Part shown: positions 40,754 through 50,190 of the stretch, piece after piece | Position numbering within the stretch: position 1 is the stretch's first letter | Layout: every line of letters starts with the position of its first letter | NCBI RefSeq assembly: GCF_013415325.1 | Contig: NZ_JACBYE010000007.1 | Coordinates: 62,001-126,000, forward strand | Length of the DNA stretch: 64,000 nt | Source: Sanguibacter inulinus | Lineage (GTDB): Bacteria > Actinomycetota > Actinomycetes > Actinomycetales > Cellulomonadaceae | Reading direction: 5' to 3' | Translations under genes and position numbers: made by a program | The notes under the pieces: model-generated | Seen by the model: only the letters and a program-made list of their open reading frames with translations | The model's database searches: none | What the model was told of the DNA's origin: nothing

Positions 40754-41793
40754 GCTGTCTCCGTCTCAGGGGCCGGGTTGATCGTGTCGCCGTCGCTGGT
40801 CAGGCGGGCGTCGGGGTCGATGGCCAGCACCTCGAGGCCCGGTGTCTCGACCAGCTCTCGGACCAGCCCGGCCGAGCCGGCCACGAGGGTCGAGTCCCAG
40901 TCGATCTCGGTCGCGAGGAACCATGCGTGGTCGTCGGGCCAGACCATGCTGGGCGTCTGGGGCGACCAGCCCGGGCGGACCCAGGGAGCCCGGTCGCCCC
41001 ACGCCGGTTCGGTGAAGTCGTCTGCGCCGGCCTGGAAGAGCACGTAGGTGCGCCCGGTGCCGCCGTGCAGGGCGAAGGTCGGTCCGCTCGCGATCTCGCG
41101 GGACAGCAGGCCGGTGCCAGGCTCGGGGGCTCGGTGGAAGAGAGCGATCCGTTCCGTCGTCGCCCACCTCACCCGGGTGAGTGCCCGGCGCAGCGTGGTG
41201 CGCAGTCGTGTGCCTGCAGACCGGACCGCCGACCGGAGACCACGGTCGTCGGTGCTCGGGTCCGGCATCTCGGCGGTGTACGTGGCGTAGCCCGCAGAGC
41301 TCATGAGTCCACCCCAGCCCTCCCAGACCGCGGCGACGCCAGCGGACGGCGTGGTGGTGTGACGTTCGAGGACACGTGCTGCACCGGTGAAGGAGCCAGG
41401 GTCGCAGCTGCCCTCCGGGGGCATGTCGTAGCGCCAGCCGTCGGGGGCCACAGTCTGGGACTCCTCCCACCTCCCGAGCCCGACGAGCCGCGCGAACTGC
41501 GCCTCGCTGTGCATGGTCGTGCCGAAGGCCGCGGCGACCTCGGCCCACGTGGTGCGTCCGGTCTCGAGCGCAGCCTCGATGTCGGTGGCCCCCGCGAAGA
41601 GCGACTCTTCCTCGACCCCGTGCCACGTCCCGGTCGCGCGGGGCCGGTCTCGCTCGACCGCGTGGAAGATCCGTGCGTAGGCCTCGAAGCCTCGTGGCAC
41701 GACCGAGAGGATCGAGGCGAAGGGCTCGGACTCCATCGGGCGCAACCACTCGCCCCGCGAGACGTCGGGTTCCCACATGAGCTGCTCAGGCAC
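40750..41793 (-). CDS. Conserved hypothetical protein
   Basis: 347 residues, no signal peptide or membrane helix, no family I recognise. Tryptophan-rich throughout (MWEP, GTWHGVEEESLFAG, WEGWGGLM, WPDDHAWFLATEIDWDSTLV). The latter part resembles proteins that read a physical signal or a small ligand, but I see no motif to support a role. GTG start. It heads the group with the methyltransferase and PEP mutase-like genes, coupled to them by a four-base overlap. Confidence 0.65.
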   Translation of the reverse strand: MPEQLMWEPDVSRGEWLRPMESEPFASILSVVPRGFEAYARIFHAVERDRPRATGTWHGVEEESLFAGATDIEAALETGRTTWAEVAAAFGTTMHSEAQFARLVGLGRWEESQTVAPDGWRYDMPPEGSCDPGSFTGAARVLERHTTTPSAGVAAVWEGWGGLMSSAGYATYTAEMPDPSTDDRGLRSAVRSAGTRLRTTLRRALTRVRWATTERIALFHRAPEPGTGLLSREIASGPTFALHGGTGRTYVLFQAGADDFTEPAWGDRAPWVRPGWSPQTPSMVWPDDHAWFLATEIDWDSTLVAGSAGLVRELVETPGLEVLAIDPDARLTSDGDTINPAPETETA

Positions 41794-41974
41794 AGGTCGA
41801 TCTCCTCGGTGTCGCCCCCTGCCCTGCCGGGGGAGACCCCAGCAGGGTGACGCGCGTCGCGCGCGTCAAGGCACAGTACCGGCCGGACATGGAGGTCTTG
41901 TGATCCATGGCACACCTGGGCATGATCGGGATCATGACACCACGGCAGATCCGGCGGCTCGGCGGGGTGGGCGG

Positions 41975-42727
41975 ATGTACCTGACGATCGTCAGTGCCGC
42001 ACGCTTCCTGGTCGAGCACTCCGACGAGCCGGTGACCCTGCACGACCTCGCCGACCACGTCGGCTACAGCCCGTTCCACGTCGCGAGGTCCTTCGAGAGG
42101 TACGTCGGCATGCCGCCCGGTCAGTTCCTCGCGGCCCACAGGTTCCAGCGCGCCAAGCAGATGCTGCTCGCGGGCGAGGACAAGGTGATCGACATCTGCA
42201 ACGCCGTGGGCTTCAGCTCGGTCGGCACCTTCACCACGCGGTTCGTCAAGGTGGTCGGCCTGAGCCCGACGGACTTCCGTCGGCTGCCTCACACCCTCGC
42301 CGACCACCAGCCGCGCCCGGTGAGCGTCCGCGGCCCGCAGACCGACGGCACGGTGATCACAGGAGCGGTCCACCTGAGCCCGGCCGCACGCACGAGCGTG
42401 GGGCCCAGCCCTGCGGTGTACGTCGGTCTGTTCCGGCGGCGTGCAGCGCACGGTGTGCCCGTGGCGGGGACGCTCATGGGGCCCGAGGGCTATTTCATCC
42501 TCATGGACGTCCCACCGGGAGCCTTCTGGCTGCTGGTGTCGGTGCTCGCCTCCAGGGCCGACGCGCCCGGGCAGCTGGTCCCCGTGACCCAGGTGGTCGG
42601 GGCTGCGTCGAGGCCCGTGCTCGTGCCCGAGCGCCCCGTGTCGCTCGTCCGCGACGTCTCCGTCGACGTCGCGCCAGACTGGTTCGCGCCTGTGCTCGTC
42701 GCGCTGCCCCCGCTCGCCGCAGTCTGA
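41975..42727 (+). CDS. AraC family transcriptional regulator
   Basis: 250 residues. The AraC HTH pair lies at the N-terminus (about 5-100), with LHDLADHVGYSPFHVARSFERYVGMPPGQFLAAHRFQRAKQMLL and DICNAVGFSSVGTFTTRFVKVVGLSPTDFRR. The C-terminal half, about 120-250, is an uncharacterised effector region. N-terminal placement of the HTH is of the MarA/Rob type. It is divergent from the hypothetical gene and could regulate it. Confidence 0.85.
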   Translation: MYLTIVSAARFLVEHSDEPVTLHDLADHVGYSPFHVARSFERYVGMPPGQFLAAHRFQRAKQMLLAGEDKVIDICNAVGFSSVGTFTTRFVKVVGLSPTDFRRLPHTLADHQPRPVSVRGPQTDGTVITGAVHLSPAARTSVGPSPAVYVGLFRRRAAHGVPVAGTLMGPEGYFILMDVPPGAFWLLVSVLASRADAPGQLVPVTQVVGAASRPVLVPERPVSLVRDVSVDVAPDWFAPVLVALPPLAAV

Positions 42728-42735
42728 CGGGCCGG

Positions 42736-43155
42736 TCAGGCGTCGACGGCTGAGGCGGCCGAGATGAGCGAGTGCAGGGCCTGCCCGTAGGCGTCGGGTG
42801 CCGCGTCGGCGCGGAACTCGGCGGGCTCCCCGTGCAGGGTGATCGTGACGATGTAGTCGTCGGAATCGGTCCGGGCGAGCGACCTGAAGGTCGCGCCGAG
42901 CAGCGCCCGGAGCTGTTCCTCGGAGGGCAGCCAGAGCGTCTGGTCCATGTCGACGGAGTCGAGGGCCCACTCGGTCGTGCCGTTGAAGCCGAGGATCGTC
43001 CCGGTCGGGTACTCGTGCACCTCGATGGTCAGCTCGCTGACTGTGTAGACCACCTCGTCGAGGTCTTCGGCCTCGAGGGTGAACCTGTCGCCGGGGGCGG
43101 GGTGCCAGCGCAGACCGGCCAGTGCGAGGTCGCGGGCGAGGTCGGTGGAGATCAT
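42736..43155 (-). CDS. Conserved hypothetical protein (ATG start)
   Basis: 139 residues; a small alpha/beta protein starting MISTDLARDLALAGLRWHPAPGDRF. Proteins with this start occur widely in actinobacteria and are sometimes mislabelled CpaE pilus proteins; there is no ATPase motif here, so I do not use that name. It converges with the AraC gene, only eight bases apart, and is divergent from the CYTH gene. Confidence 0.65.
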   Translation of the reverse strand: MISTDLARDLALAGLRWHPAPGDRFTLEAEDLDEVVYTVSELTIEVHEYPTGTILGFNGTTEWALDSVDMDQTLWLPSEEQLRALLGATFRSLARTDSDDYIVTITLHGEPAEFRADAAPDAYGQALHSLISAASAVDA

Positions 43156-43381
43156 CGGCCCAGTCTCGTGCGTCTTGCCCCCGGGCGCACCCCGGGCGCC
43201 ACGCACCCCGGAGCGCCGTCCACAGCCCCTGGTGCCCTGAGGCGGGGAGGGGCAGACTGGTGCTTCCGGCGTGTCCGGGCCGGTCGGGCGCCCTTCAGCC
43301 CCGGCGGCGGGTCTGCACGCACTGCCGGTCTGCACGCACGAGACTGATGACAGAGACGGACGACGGAGAGGGAGGGAGACG

Positions 43382-44020
43382 ATGAGCGACTGCGGTTTTG
43401 GTGACTTCGAGTTCGAGCGGCGGTTCTTCGTCGACGGGCTCCCACCGGCTGTGCTCACCGAGCCCGACCCGGAGCTCATCGTGCAGAGCTACTACCTCGC
43501 GGCCGAGGGCTACGCGATGCGGATGCGCGTGCAGTCGAGCACGGTCCTGCTGCCGCTCGACGGCACCGAGGACGAGCTCCAGGTGCTCGGCGACTTCGCG
43601 AGCGAGTTCGAGTTCTGCGCCATCACCGTCAAAGGACCGATGAACGGCGGCACCCGTTACGAGGCCGAGCGTGAGATCGACGTCAACGTCGGCCTCGACA
43701 TGATCCGGCTGGGTGGCAAGCGCATCATCAAGAACCGCTACGCCCTGTGGCTCGGCGGTGACGGGTGGGTGGTCGACGTGTTCGGCGGCGCGAACCGGCC
43801 GCTGATCGTCGCGGAGTGCGAGCGCGGAGGTCCCGTGACGGACCTCAGCATCCCGTCGTTCTGCGTCACGGAGGTCACCGACGACCGCCGGTTCTCGAAC
43901 GAGTCCCTGTCGCACACGCCCTTCGGCGGGTGGGCCGACGCCTTCGAGCGCGAGCTTGCGACCGACGGGCCGAAGTTCCTCCAGGGTTTTGGGCACAACA
44001 CCCTGGAGTCGGACGCCTGA
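43382..44020 (+). CDS. CYTH domain protein
   Basis: 212 residues. The opening EFERRFFVDGLPP is the CYTH signature (ExExK-type region, here ExxRR), and AITVKGPMNGGTRYEAEREI and AECERGG supply further conserved acidic and basic positions of the triphosphate tunnel fold. These enzymes bind triphosphates such as thiamine triphosphate or inorganic triphosphate. The strict EXEXK motif is altered, so activity is unsure. ATG overlaps GACG region with a weak ribosome site. Confidence 0.8.
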   Translation: MSDCGFGDFEFERRFFVDGLPPAVLTEPDPELIVQSYYLAAEGYAMRMRVQSSTVLLPLDGTEDELQVLGDFASEFEFCAITVKGPMNGGTRYEAEREIDVNVGLDMIRLGGKRIIKNRYALWLGGDGWVVDVFGGANRPLIVAECERGGPVTDLSIPSFCVTEVTDDRRFSNESLSHTPFGGWADAFERELATDGPKFLQGFGHNTLESDA

Positions 44021-44081
44021 CGGGTCGCATGGAGACCTCTCCCCGTGGCGCGATGGCGTCGCGGCGGGCGACGATGAGCCC

Positions 44082-44465
44082 ATGAACCTCCCGCAGCGCA
44101 CCGCAGCCGCCCTCCTCGGGTGCGCAGCCCTCCTCGTCCCCGCGGCATGCTCAGGCGGGGACGACTTCTGCACCGTCGCGACCGACGCCAAGACCGACAT
44201 CTCCAAGACCGGCGACCAGACGATGGAGGAGGCTGCCGCCTCCTGGACCGGTGCCGGCGAGCAGATGGAGTCTGTCGACGCCCCCGAGGAGATCGCCGAC
44301 GCGTGGGACACGATGACGGCGACAGTCGTCCAGGTCGGCGAGTACTTCACCAGCGGGACTGACCAGCAGAAGGTCAGCGACGCGACCGAGGCGTTGCTCG
44401 CTGACGAGTTCATGGCCGCTCGCACCGCCGTCTACGACTACGTCGACAAGACCTGCGAGGCCTGA
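44082..44465 (+). CDS. Small secreted lipoprotein
   Basis: 127 residues with a type II signal peptide and lipobox PAAC (Cys23). The mature region is acidic and helix-rich (about 30-120), with a cysteine pair (DFC and TCEA) that may be linked. No family recognised. Its last codons form the first unit of a 25-base tandem repeat. Confidence 0.68.
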   Translation: MNLPQRTAAALLGCAALLVPAACSGGDDFCTVATDAKTDISKTGDQTMEEAAASWTGAGEQMESVDAPEEIADAWDTMTATVVQVGEYFTSGTDQQKVSDATEALLADEFMAARTAVYDYVDKTCEA

Positions 44466-44550
44466 CGTCGGCCGGGCCAGCGAGTCCTGACGTCGATGGA
44501 CCTGCGAGGCCTGACGCCGATTGGACCAGCGAGGCCTGACGTCGGTCGGG
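44456..44550. repeat. 25-bp tandem repeat carrying a stop codon
   Basis: Four units of 24-25 bases begin at 44456, 44481, 44505 and 44530; each starts CGAG(G/T)CCTGACG(T/C)CG. The first unit is the end of the lipoprotein gene, including its stop TGA; later copies are degenerate. The array runs to the end of the convergent esterase gene. Confidence 0.75.
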
Positions 44551-44553
44551 TGC

Positions 44554-45189
44554 TCAGCCTGGCAGGACCCCGGTGAGGAACCTGGCGACGTCGGCGAGCT
44601 CCTGCTGGGAGATCCCGTGCGCGAGCCCCGGGTAGACGACCTCGGTGAGCGTCGTGTGCTCGGGCAGCCACGCGCTCGTCCGGGCGAAGGCCTCGGGCGT
44701 GATGACGGGGTCGACATCCCCGCGGCCGAAGAACACCGGGGGAGCGGTCTCGGCGAGGGCAGCGTCGCCCGGCAGCTTGACGTCAGCGGTGAACCCTGAC
44801 AGCACGACACCGGCGAAGAACCTCTCCGGACGGTTCCGCAGCAGGTGCGTCACCATGAGCCCACCCTGGGAGAACCCGAGCAGCGCGACTGGCGTGCTGG
44901 CCGGGACGTGCTCGTCGAGCCAGGTCAGCACAGCCTCTGCCGCGTCCTGCGTGGCAGCAGGGTCGGGACGGCCGGGGTCGACGATCGGCACCCAGGCGTA
45001 CCCAGGTCCGGCGGTCAGCGGCGCCCGGACCGCGACCGACCGCAGAGACCGCGGCAGGTGCGGCACGAGGCCCACGAGATCGTGCTCGTGCGAGCCGTAG
45101 CCGTGCAGCAGGACCAGGAGGGGAGCGTCGTCCCGGGCAGGTGCGGACGGTGACCAGACGGCGGCGGACGCCTCGAGGCTCAGTGTCAT
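44554..45189 (-). CDS. Alpha/beta hydrolase, phospholipase/carboxylesterase type
   Basis: 211 residues. LLVLLHGYGSHEHDLVGL near the start and the nucleophile elbow GFSQGGLM (about 104-111) define the esterase; Asp in DVDPVITPE and His in LAHGISQQE complete the triad. It hydrolyses carboxyl esters, probably small lipids. It starts 79 bases from the end of the convergent MarR gene upstream. Confidence 0.88.
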   Translation of the reverse strand: MTLSLEASAAVWSPSAPARDDAPLLVLLHGYGSHEHDLVGLVPHLPRSLRSVAVRAPLTAGPGYAWVPIVDPGRPDPAATQDAAEAVLTWLDEHVPASTPVALLGFSQGGLMVTHLLRNRPERFFAGVVLSGFTADVKLPGDAALAETAPPVFFGRGDVDPVITPEAFARTSAWLPEHTTLTEVVYPGLAHGISQQELADVARFLTGVLPG

Positions 45190-45268
45190 CCCGCCAGCCT
45201 ATCTGCGGTCTCGGTGGCTCTCGCGAGCCGTCCGGGCGCTGTGGAGGAGAACCCCAGCGGCCCCGACG

Positions 45269-45832
45269 TCAGTCGACCGAGCCGAGGGCCGCGACGGCCT
45301 CGACGCTCGTCGGACCTGCCGTTCCAGGTTCGGCCTTGACCCCGCCCTCGGTCTCGAGGTGGCTGGAGACCGAGAGGAGGAAGTCGACCACGGCTCGGCG
45401 CGAGGCCGGGGGTACCTTCTCGGCGAGCTCGCGCAGCGCTCGGTGCATGCCTGTCATGCGGGCGTGCAGCTCGTCGTGCGCGTGCTGGGTCGCGGTGATC
45501 ACCAGCCCGCGGCGGTCTGTCGGGTGGGGGTGGCGCTCGAGGAAGTCCGAGGCGGACAGCCTGTCGAGCAGCTTGGTGGTCGACGCGCTCGAGATCCCCA
45601 GGAACTTGGACAGGGCGCGCGGGGTCGCGTGCTCTCCGTTGCTGGTCGAGATCACGACGAACTGGAGGGCCTGCATGTCGGTCTCGTTCATGCCCATGTC
45701 GGCACTCATCCGGCGGCGCATGCCCTGGTCGCTCTGGCGGAAACGCCTCAGCGCGTGCAGGATCTCGACCACAGAGTCACTGTTGTCGTACCAGTACCCG
45801 GGGCCGTCGTCGGTTTGCTCCGATGGGGTCAC
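45269..45832 (-). CDS. MarR family regulator, probably CrtR-like
   Basis: 187 residues. The winged helix (about 50-130) includes TPRALSKFLGISSASTTKLLDRLSASDFLERHPHPTDRRGLVITATQ. It is divergent from the carotenoid operon. In Corynebacterium glutamicum a MarR-type regulator, CrtR, represses the crt operon and responds to geranylgeranyl diphosphate; the same position here suggests the same role. GTG start; a -10-like TAACAT lies only six bases before it, so the message may be leaderless. Confidence 0.8.
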   Translation of the reverse strand: MTPSEQTDDGPGYWYDNSDSVVEILHALRRFRQSDQGMRRRMSADMGMNETDMQALQFVVISTSNGEHATPRALSKFLGISSASTTKLLDRLSASDFLERHPHPTDRRGLVITATQHAHDELHARMTGMHRALRELAEKVPPASRRAVVDFLLSVSSHLETEGGVKAEPGTAGPTSVEAVAALGSVD

Positions 45833-45841
45833 ACCATTATG

Positions 45842-45857
45842 TTACCTTGAGAAGTAA
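45842..45857. promoter_or_regulatory. Candidate MarR site between marR and idi
   Basis: TTAC-cttgagaa-GTAA is an AT-rich imperfect dyad in the 92-base intergenic region between the divergent genes. It is where the MarR protein would block both promoters. No clean -10/-35 pair was found for idi. Confidence 0.4.
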
Positions 45858-45924
45858 GTAGTTTGGCTAGCGAACGCTTGACCGACCGACCGAACAGGTC
45901 CTCGCAGACACCAGGAGGTCACCC

Positions 45925-46521
45925 GTGACGACAGCCACGTCCGACCAGGGTTCAGCCCCAGCCCAGGCCACCGACGCCGCCCCCGTCGACGACCACGTGA
46001 TCCTCCTCGCCGAGGACGGCAGCCGCATCGGGCACACGCCCCGCGCCACGGTCCACGGTCTCGACACCCCCTTGCACCTCGCCTTCTCGTGCTACCTGCT
46101 GCGTGAGGACGGTCAGGTCCTGCTCACCCGCCGCGCGCTCGCCAAGCGCACGTGGCCAGGGGTGTGGACCAACTCCTTCTGCGGGCACCCGCGGTTCGGC
46201 GAGGAGATGACCGACGCGATCCGCCGTCACGCAGCGCACGAGCTCGGCCTCGAGGTGTCCGGCATCGAGATGGTGCTCCCCGACTTCCGCTACCGCGCGG
46301 TCGACGCGTCGGGCGTCGTCGAGAACGAGATCTGCCCGGTCTTCTTCGCCACGACCACGCAGGACTGCGAGCCGAACCCCGACGAGGTCATGGACCTCGC
46401 GTGGACGAGCATGCAGGACCTCGGGACGGCCATCACCGCGACCCCGTGGGCCTTCAGCCCGTGGATGGTCAGCCAGCTCAACCAGCTCGGCGAGATCGAC
46501 CTCGGGGCGGAGCGTCGATGA
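45925..46521 (+). CDS. idi: Isopentenyl-diphosphate delta-isomerase, type I
   Basis: 198 residues. The Nudix fold holds LAFSCYLLREDGQVLLTRRALAKRTWPGVWTNSFCGHP, with the active-site cysteine in SFCGHP, and GEEMTDAIRRHAAHELGLEVSG; ENEICPVFFA contains the second active-site region. It interconverts isopentenyl and dimethylallyl diphosphate, feeding crtE. AGGAGG precedes the GTG start. First gene of the carotenoid operon; ATGA-type overlap with crtE. Confidence 0.95.
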   Translation: MTTATSDQGSAPAQATDAAPVDDHVILLAEDGSRIGHTPRATVHGLDTPLHLAFSCYLLREDGQVLLTRRALAKRTWPGVWTNSFCGHPRFGEEMTDAIRRHAAHELGLEVSGIEMVLPDFRYRAVDASGVVENEICPVFFATTTQDCEPNPDEVMDLAWTSMQDLGTAITATPWAFSPWMVSQLNQLGEIDLGAERR

Positions 46522-47681
46522 CCAGCACGACGGACCACCCGCACCCGGGTGGTCCGCACCCGGCGGGGGACACCCTGGCGGCCGGACCTGCCCCGACCTC
46601 GCGGCCTGACGCCGCGACGGCGCAGGACGGGCAGGGCGCTGCGCCCCAGAGCGTCACCGTCGACAGCGTGCTCGACGAGTTCTTCGACGACGCGATCAGC
46701 CACGCCGACGCCTACGGCCCTGACTACACGGCGCTGTGGCACAGCCTGCGCTCCGCCTCCGAGGGCGGCAAGCGCCTGCGCCCGCTGCTGCTCACCGGCG
46801 TGTACGACCAGCTCGGAGGATCTGACCCGGCTCTGGCTGCGACCATCGGTGCCGCGGTCGAGCTGCTGCACACCGCCTTCGTCGTGCACGACGACGTGAT
46901 CGACCATGACGTGGTCCGTCGCGGGCGGCTCAACGTGTCAGGGACCTTCGCCCAGCGTGCCCGCACCGAGGGCGCCGACGAGGCGCGCGCCGAGAACCTC
47001 GGCGCCGCCGCAGGCATCCTCGCCGGAGACCTCGCGCTCACCGGCGCGCACAGGCTCGTCGCCTTCAGCGCGGCGCCGTCGGGCACCCGCCGCGACCTCG
47101 TCAGGCTCTTCGACCACGCCGTGTACGTGACGGCCGCCGGAGAGCTCTCGGACGTCCGCTACAGCCTCGACCTGGCACCTGTCGGGCTCGCCGACATCGT
47201 CGCGATGGCTGCCCACAAGACCGCCGTGTACTCCTTCGAGCTGCCGCTCCAGGCCGGCGCCGTCCTCGCGGGTGCCGACCTACGCACGATCGACTGGCTC
47301 AGCCACGTCGGGCGGCTGCTCGGCACGGCCTTCCAGCTGCTCGACGACCTCGACGGCGTGTTCGGCGACGAGCAGACAACGGGCAAGAGCGCGCTGACCG
47401 ACCTGCGCGAGGGCAAGCTCACGCCGCTCATGGCCCACGCCCGCCAGACCGACGCGTGGCCGACCATCAGCCGTTTTGTCGGCGACGCCGACCTCACCCA
47501 CGACGGGGTCGACGCCGTCCGCGAGGCCCTCGAGGCAGCCGGCTCGAAGACCTTCATCGAAGACTTCGCCGCCGAGCACCTCGCCTCGGCGCGCCGGCTC
47601 GCCGACGAGATCTCCCTGCCCGACGGTTTCACAGGCTGGTTCGAGTCCGTCACGCGCGACCTCGCGCGCCGAGCAGCGTGA
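46518..47681 (+). CDS. crtE: Geranylgeranyl diphosphate synthase
   Basis: 387 residues. Aspartate-rich motifs: first DDVIDHD near 122-128, second DDLDGVFGDE near 276-285, with the allylic-site GGKRLRPLLL. The N-terminal 45 residues are Pro/Ala/Gly-rich and probably disordered. It elongates isoprenyl units to C20 for phytoene. Its start overlaps the idi stop and its stop overlaps crtB. Confidence 0.92.
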   Translation: MTSTTDHPHPGGPHPAGDTLAAGPAPTSRPDAATAQDGQGAAPQSVTVDSVLDEFFDDAISHADAYGPDYTALWHSLRSASEGGKRLRPLLLTGVYDQLGGSDPALAATIGAAVELLHTAFVVHDDVIDHDVVRRGRLNVSGTFAQRARTEGADEARAENLGAAAGILAGDLALTGAHRLVAFSAAPSGTRRDLVRLFDHAVYVTAAGELSDVRYSLDLAPVGLADIVAMAAHKTAVYSFELPLQAGAVLAGADLRTIDWLSHVGRLLGTAFQLLDDLDGVFGDEQTTGKSALTDLREGKLTPLMAHARQTDAWPTISRFVGDADLTHDGVDAVREALEAAGSKTFIEDFAAEHLASARRLADEISLPDGFTGWFESVTRDLARRAA

Positions 47682-48595
47682 CGGGGGACCGGCCCGTGAC
47701 AGGGGAGCACCAGCCCTCAGGTCGCCGCGGCGACGAACCGCAGGAGATCCGCGACCCGCGCTACGACGCCGTCGCGCAGGCGAGCGCCGCCGTGGTCATC
47801 GAGGGCTACTCGACCTCCTTCGGGTGGGCGAGCCGCCTCCTGCACCGTCCTGTGCGCGGTCACGTCCGCAACATCTACGCGCTCGTGCGCCTCGCCGACG
47901 AGATCGTCGACGGCCCGCTCGCGGCCCTCGACCCTGCCCGCAGCACCCGGCAGCTCGACGACCTCGAGCGCGAGACCTACGAGGCGATGGAGACGGGGTA
48001 CAGCACCAACCTCGTCGTGCACGCCTTCGCGATCACCGCGCGGCGCTTCGGTCTGGACCGCGACCACGTGCGGGCCTTCTTCGCCTCGATGCGCACAGAC
48101 CTGACCCGCTCGGTCCACACGCCGGAGTCTCTCGACGAGTACATCTACGGCTCGGCCGAGGTGGTCGGCCTCATGTGCCTCGACGTGTTCCTCGGGGCTG
48201 AGGGGCGGACCGACGTCGCCGATCTCACCCCGGGTGCCCGGAGCCTCGGCGCGGCCTTCCAGAAGATCAACTTCTTGCGGGACCTCGCGGCCGACCACGA
48301 CGACCTCGGTCGTACGTACTTCCCCGGGCTCGACCTCACGGCCTTCTCGGACGCGGACCGTGACGTGCTCGTCGCTGACGTGCAGGCCGACCTCGACCGA
48401 GCCGCTACGGTGATCCCACGGCTCCCGTCGAACAGCCGGACCGCGGTCTCCGCGGCCCACGGCCTGTTCTCCGAGCTCAACCGTCGCGTCGCGGCAGTCC
48501 CTGCCGCGGAGCTGCTGCGCACACGCGTCCGCGTCCCGGCGCCGACCAAGGCCCGCATCCTCGCGGCCGCACTGAGAAGAGGATCGATCGCATGA
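47678..48595 (+). CDS. crtB: Phytoene synthase
   Basis: 305 residues (GTG 47678; GTG 47696 with a better ribosome site is an alternative). Motifs: RNIYALVRLADEIVDGP (metal-binding Asp region), EYIYGSAEVVGLMCLDVF, and FQKINFLRDLAADHDDLGRTYFP (second Asp-rich motif). It joins two GGPP molecules into C40 phytoene. The start overlaps the crtE stop. Confidence 0.93.
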   Translation: MTGDRPVTGEHQPSGRRGDEPQEIRDPRYDAVAQASAAVVIEGYSTSFGWASRLLHRPVRGHVRNIYALVRLADEIVDGPLAALDPARSTRQLDDLERETYEAMETGYSTNLVVHAFAITARRFGLDRDHVRAFFASMRTDLTRSVHTPESLDEYIYGSAEVVGLMCLDVFLGAEGRTDVADLTPGARSLGAAFQKINFLRDLAADHDDLGRTYFPGLDLTAFSDADRDVLVADVQADLDRAATVIPRLPSNSRTAVSAAHGLFSELNRRVAAVPAAELLRTRVRVPAPTKARILAAALRRGSIA

Positions 48596-50190
48596 GCAAG
48601 GTCGTCGTCATCGGCGCTGGGATCGCGGGGCTGGCGACCGCCGGTCTCTTCGCGCGGGACGGGCACGACGTGACAGTCCTCGAGAAGAACGACGTCGTCG
48701 GCGGCCGGACGGGGTCGTGGGAGAAAGACGGCTTCAGGTTCGACACCGGACCGTCCTGGTACCTCATGCCCGAGGTCTTCGACCACTACTTCAGGCTGCT
48801 CGGGACGAGCGCCGCTGAGCAGCTCGACCTCACGGTGCTCGACCCCGGGTACAGGGTGTTCGCCGAGGGTGCCGACGCGCCTGTCGACGTCAGCCCTGAC
48901 CTAGAGACGAACGTCGCGACCTTCGAGTCGATCGAGCCCGGGGCCGGGGAACAGCTGCGCCGGTACCTCGCGTCGGCGCGCCGGACCTACGACATCGCCG
49001 TCGAGACCTTCCTCTACACGTCCTTCCAGTCGAAGCTCGTGCTCGCCCGGCGTGACGTCGTCGCGCGAGCCGGACAGCTCGTCTCGTTGCTGCTGCGCCC
49101 GCTCGAGGGCTTCGTCGCCAAGTCGTTCAGGCACCGCACGCTGCGCCAGATCCTCGGCTACCCGGCAGTGTTCCTCGGGTCCTCACCCGACCGCGCACCG
49201 AGCATGTACCACCTGATGAGCCACCTGGACCTCGCCGACGGCGTGCAGTACCCGCAGGGCGGCTTCACCACGATCATCACGGCGATCGAGCGCCTCGCCC
49301 GGGCCGAGGGGGTCGAGGTGCGGACCGGTGCACGGGTCACCGAGATCGTCACGGGGCCGCTCGGGACCGCGGTCTCGGGGCGTCGCCGCACGGCTGGGTG
49401 GCGTCGGCGTGCTGCCGTGACCGGGGTCCGGTACACCCTCGCCGACGGGTCGGTCGAGACGATCGACGCCGACGTCGTGGTGAGCGGTGCTGACGTGCAC
49501 CACACCGAGACCACGCTCCTTCCGCCCGACCTGCAGACCTACCCGCAGCGGTGGTGGGACTCGCGCGAGTCCGGCCCGGGTGCCGTGCTGGTCTACCTCG
49601 GCGTCGAGGGCGAGCTGCCTCAGCTCGCGCACCACTCGCTGTTCTTCACGGCCGACTGGCAGAAGAACTTCGACGACATCTTCGGCGAGCACACAGCCGT
49701 CCCCGACCCTGCGTCGATCTACGTGTGCCGCCCGTCGGCGACCGACACGACCGTCGCGCCCGCAGGCTCCGAGAACCTCTTCTTCCTCGTGCCTGTCCCG
49801 CCGGACCCCACGATCGGCCGGGGCGGCGACGACGGCTCGGGTGACCCGCTCGTCGAGAAGGCCGCAGACGCCGCCATCGCCCAGCTCGCCGAGTGGGCGG
49901 GCATCCCCGACCTCGCCTCGCGGGTGACCGTCCGGCGCACCGTCGGGCCGGCCGACTTCGTGGCGGACTACAACTCCTGGTCCGGCGGCGCCCTCGGCCC
50001 CGCGCACACCTGGAAGCAGAGCGCCTTCCTGCGCGGGAGCAACGCCTCCGCCCTCGTCGACGGGCTGCTCTACGCCGGCGGGACGACCATCCCCGGCATC
50101 GGGCTGCCGATGTGCCTCATCTCCGCGGAGATCGCGCTCAAGCGCCTGCGCGGGGACACGTCGACGGGACCGCTGGCGGAACCTCTGTGA
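48592..50190 (+). CDS. crtI: Phytoene desaturase
   Basis: 532 residues. N-terminal FAD loop GAGIAGLATAGLFARDGHDVTVLEKNDVVGGR, then GPSWYLMPEVFDHYF, and the C-terminal LYAGGTTIPGIGLPMCLISAEIALKRL, all typical of CrtI. It introduces four double bonds into phytoene to make lycopene. ATGA overlap with crtB. Confidence 0.95.
   Translation: MSKVVVIGAGIAGLATAGLFARDGHDVTVLEKNDVVGGRTGSWEKDGFRFDTGPSWYLMPEVFDHYFRLLGTSAAEQLDLTVLDPGYRVFAEGADAPVDVSPDLETNVATFESIEPGAGEQLRRYLASARRTYDIAVETFLYTSFQSKLVLARRDVVARAGQLVSLLLRPLEGFVAKSFRHRTLRQILGYPAVFLGSSPDRAPSMYHLMSHLDLADGVQYPQGGFTTIITAIERLARAEGVEVRTGARVTEIVTGPLGTAVSGRRRTAGWRRRAAVTGVRYTLADGSVETIDADVVVSGADVHHTETTLLPPDLQTYPQRWWDSRESGPGAVLVYLGVEGELPQLAHHSLFFTADWQKNFDDIFGEHTAVPDPASIYVCRPSATDTTVAPAGSENLFFLVPVPPDPTIGRGGDDGSGDPLVEKAADAAIAQLAEWAGIPDLASRVTVRRTVGPADFVADYNSWSGGALGPAHTWKQSAFLRGSNASALVDGLLYAGGTTIPGIGLPMCLISAEIALKRLRGDTSTGPLAEPL

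Noticed and set aside
42736-43155. Pilus assembly protein CpaE
   Set aside because: Only the first residues resemble proteins carrying that label; no ATPase or response-regulator features are present.
44456-44550. Possible CRISPR-like array
   Set aside because: The 25-base units are directly adjacent with no unique spacers, and no cas genes are present.
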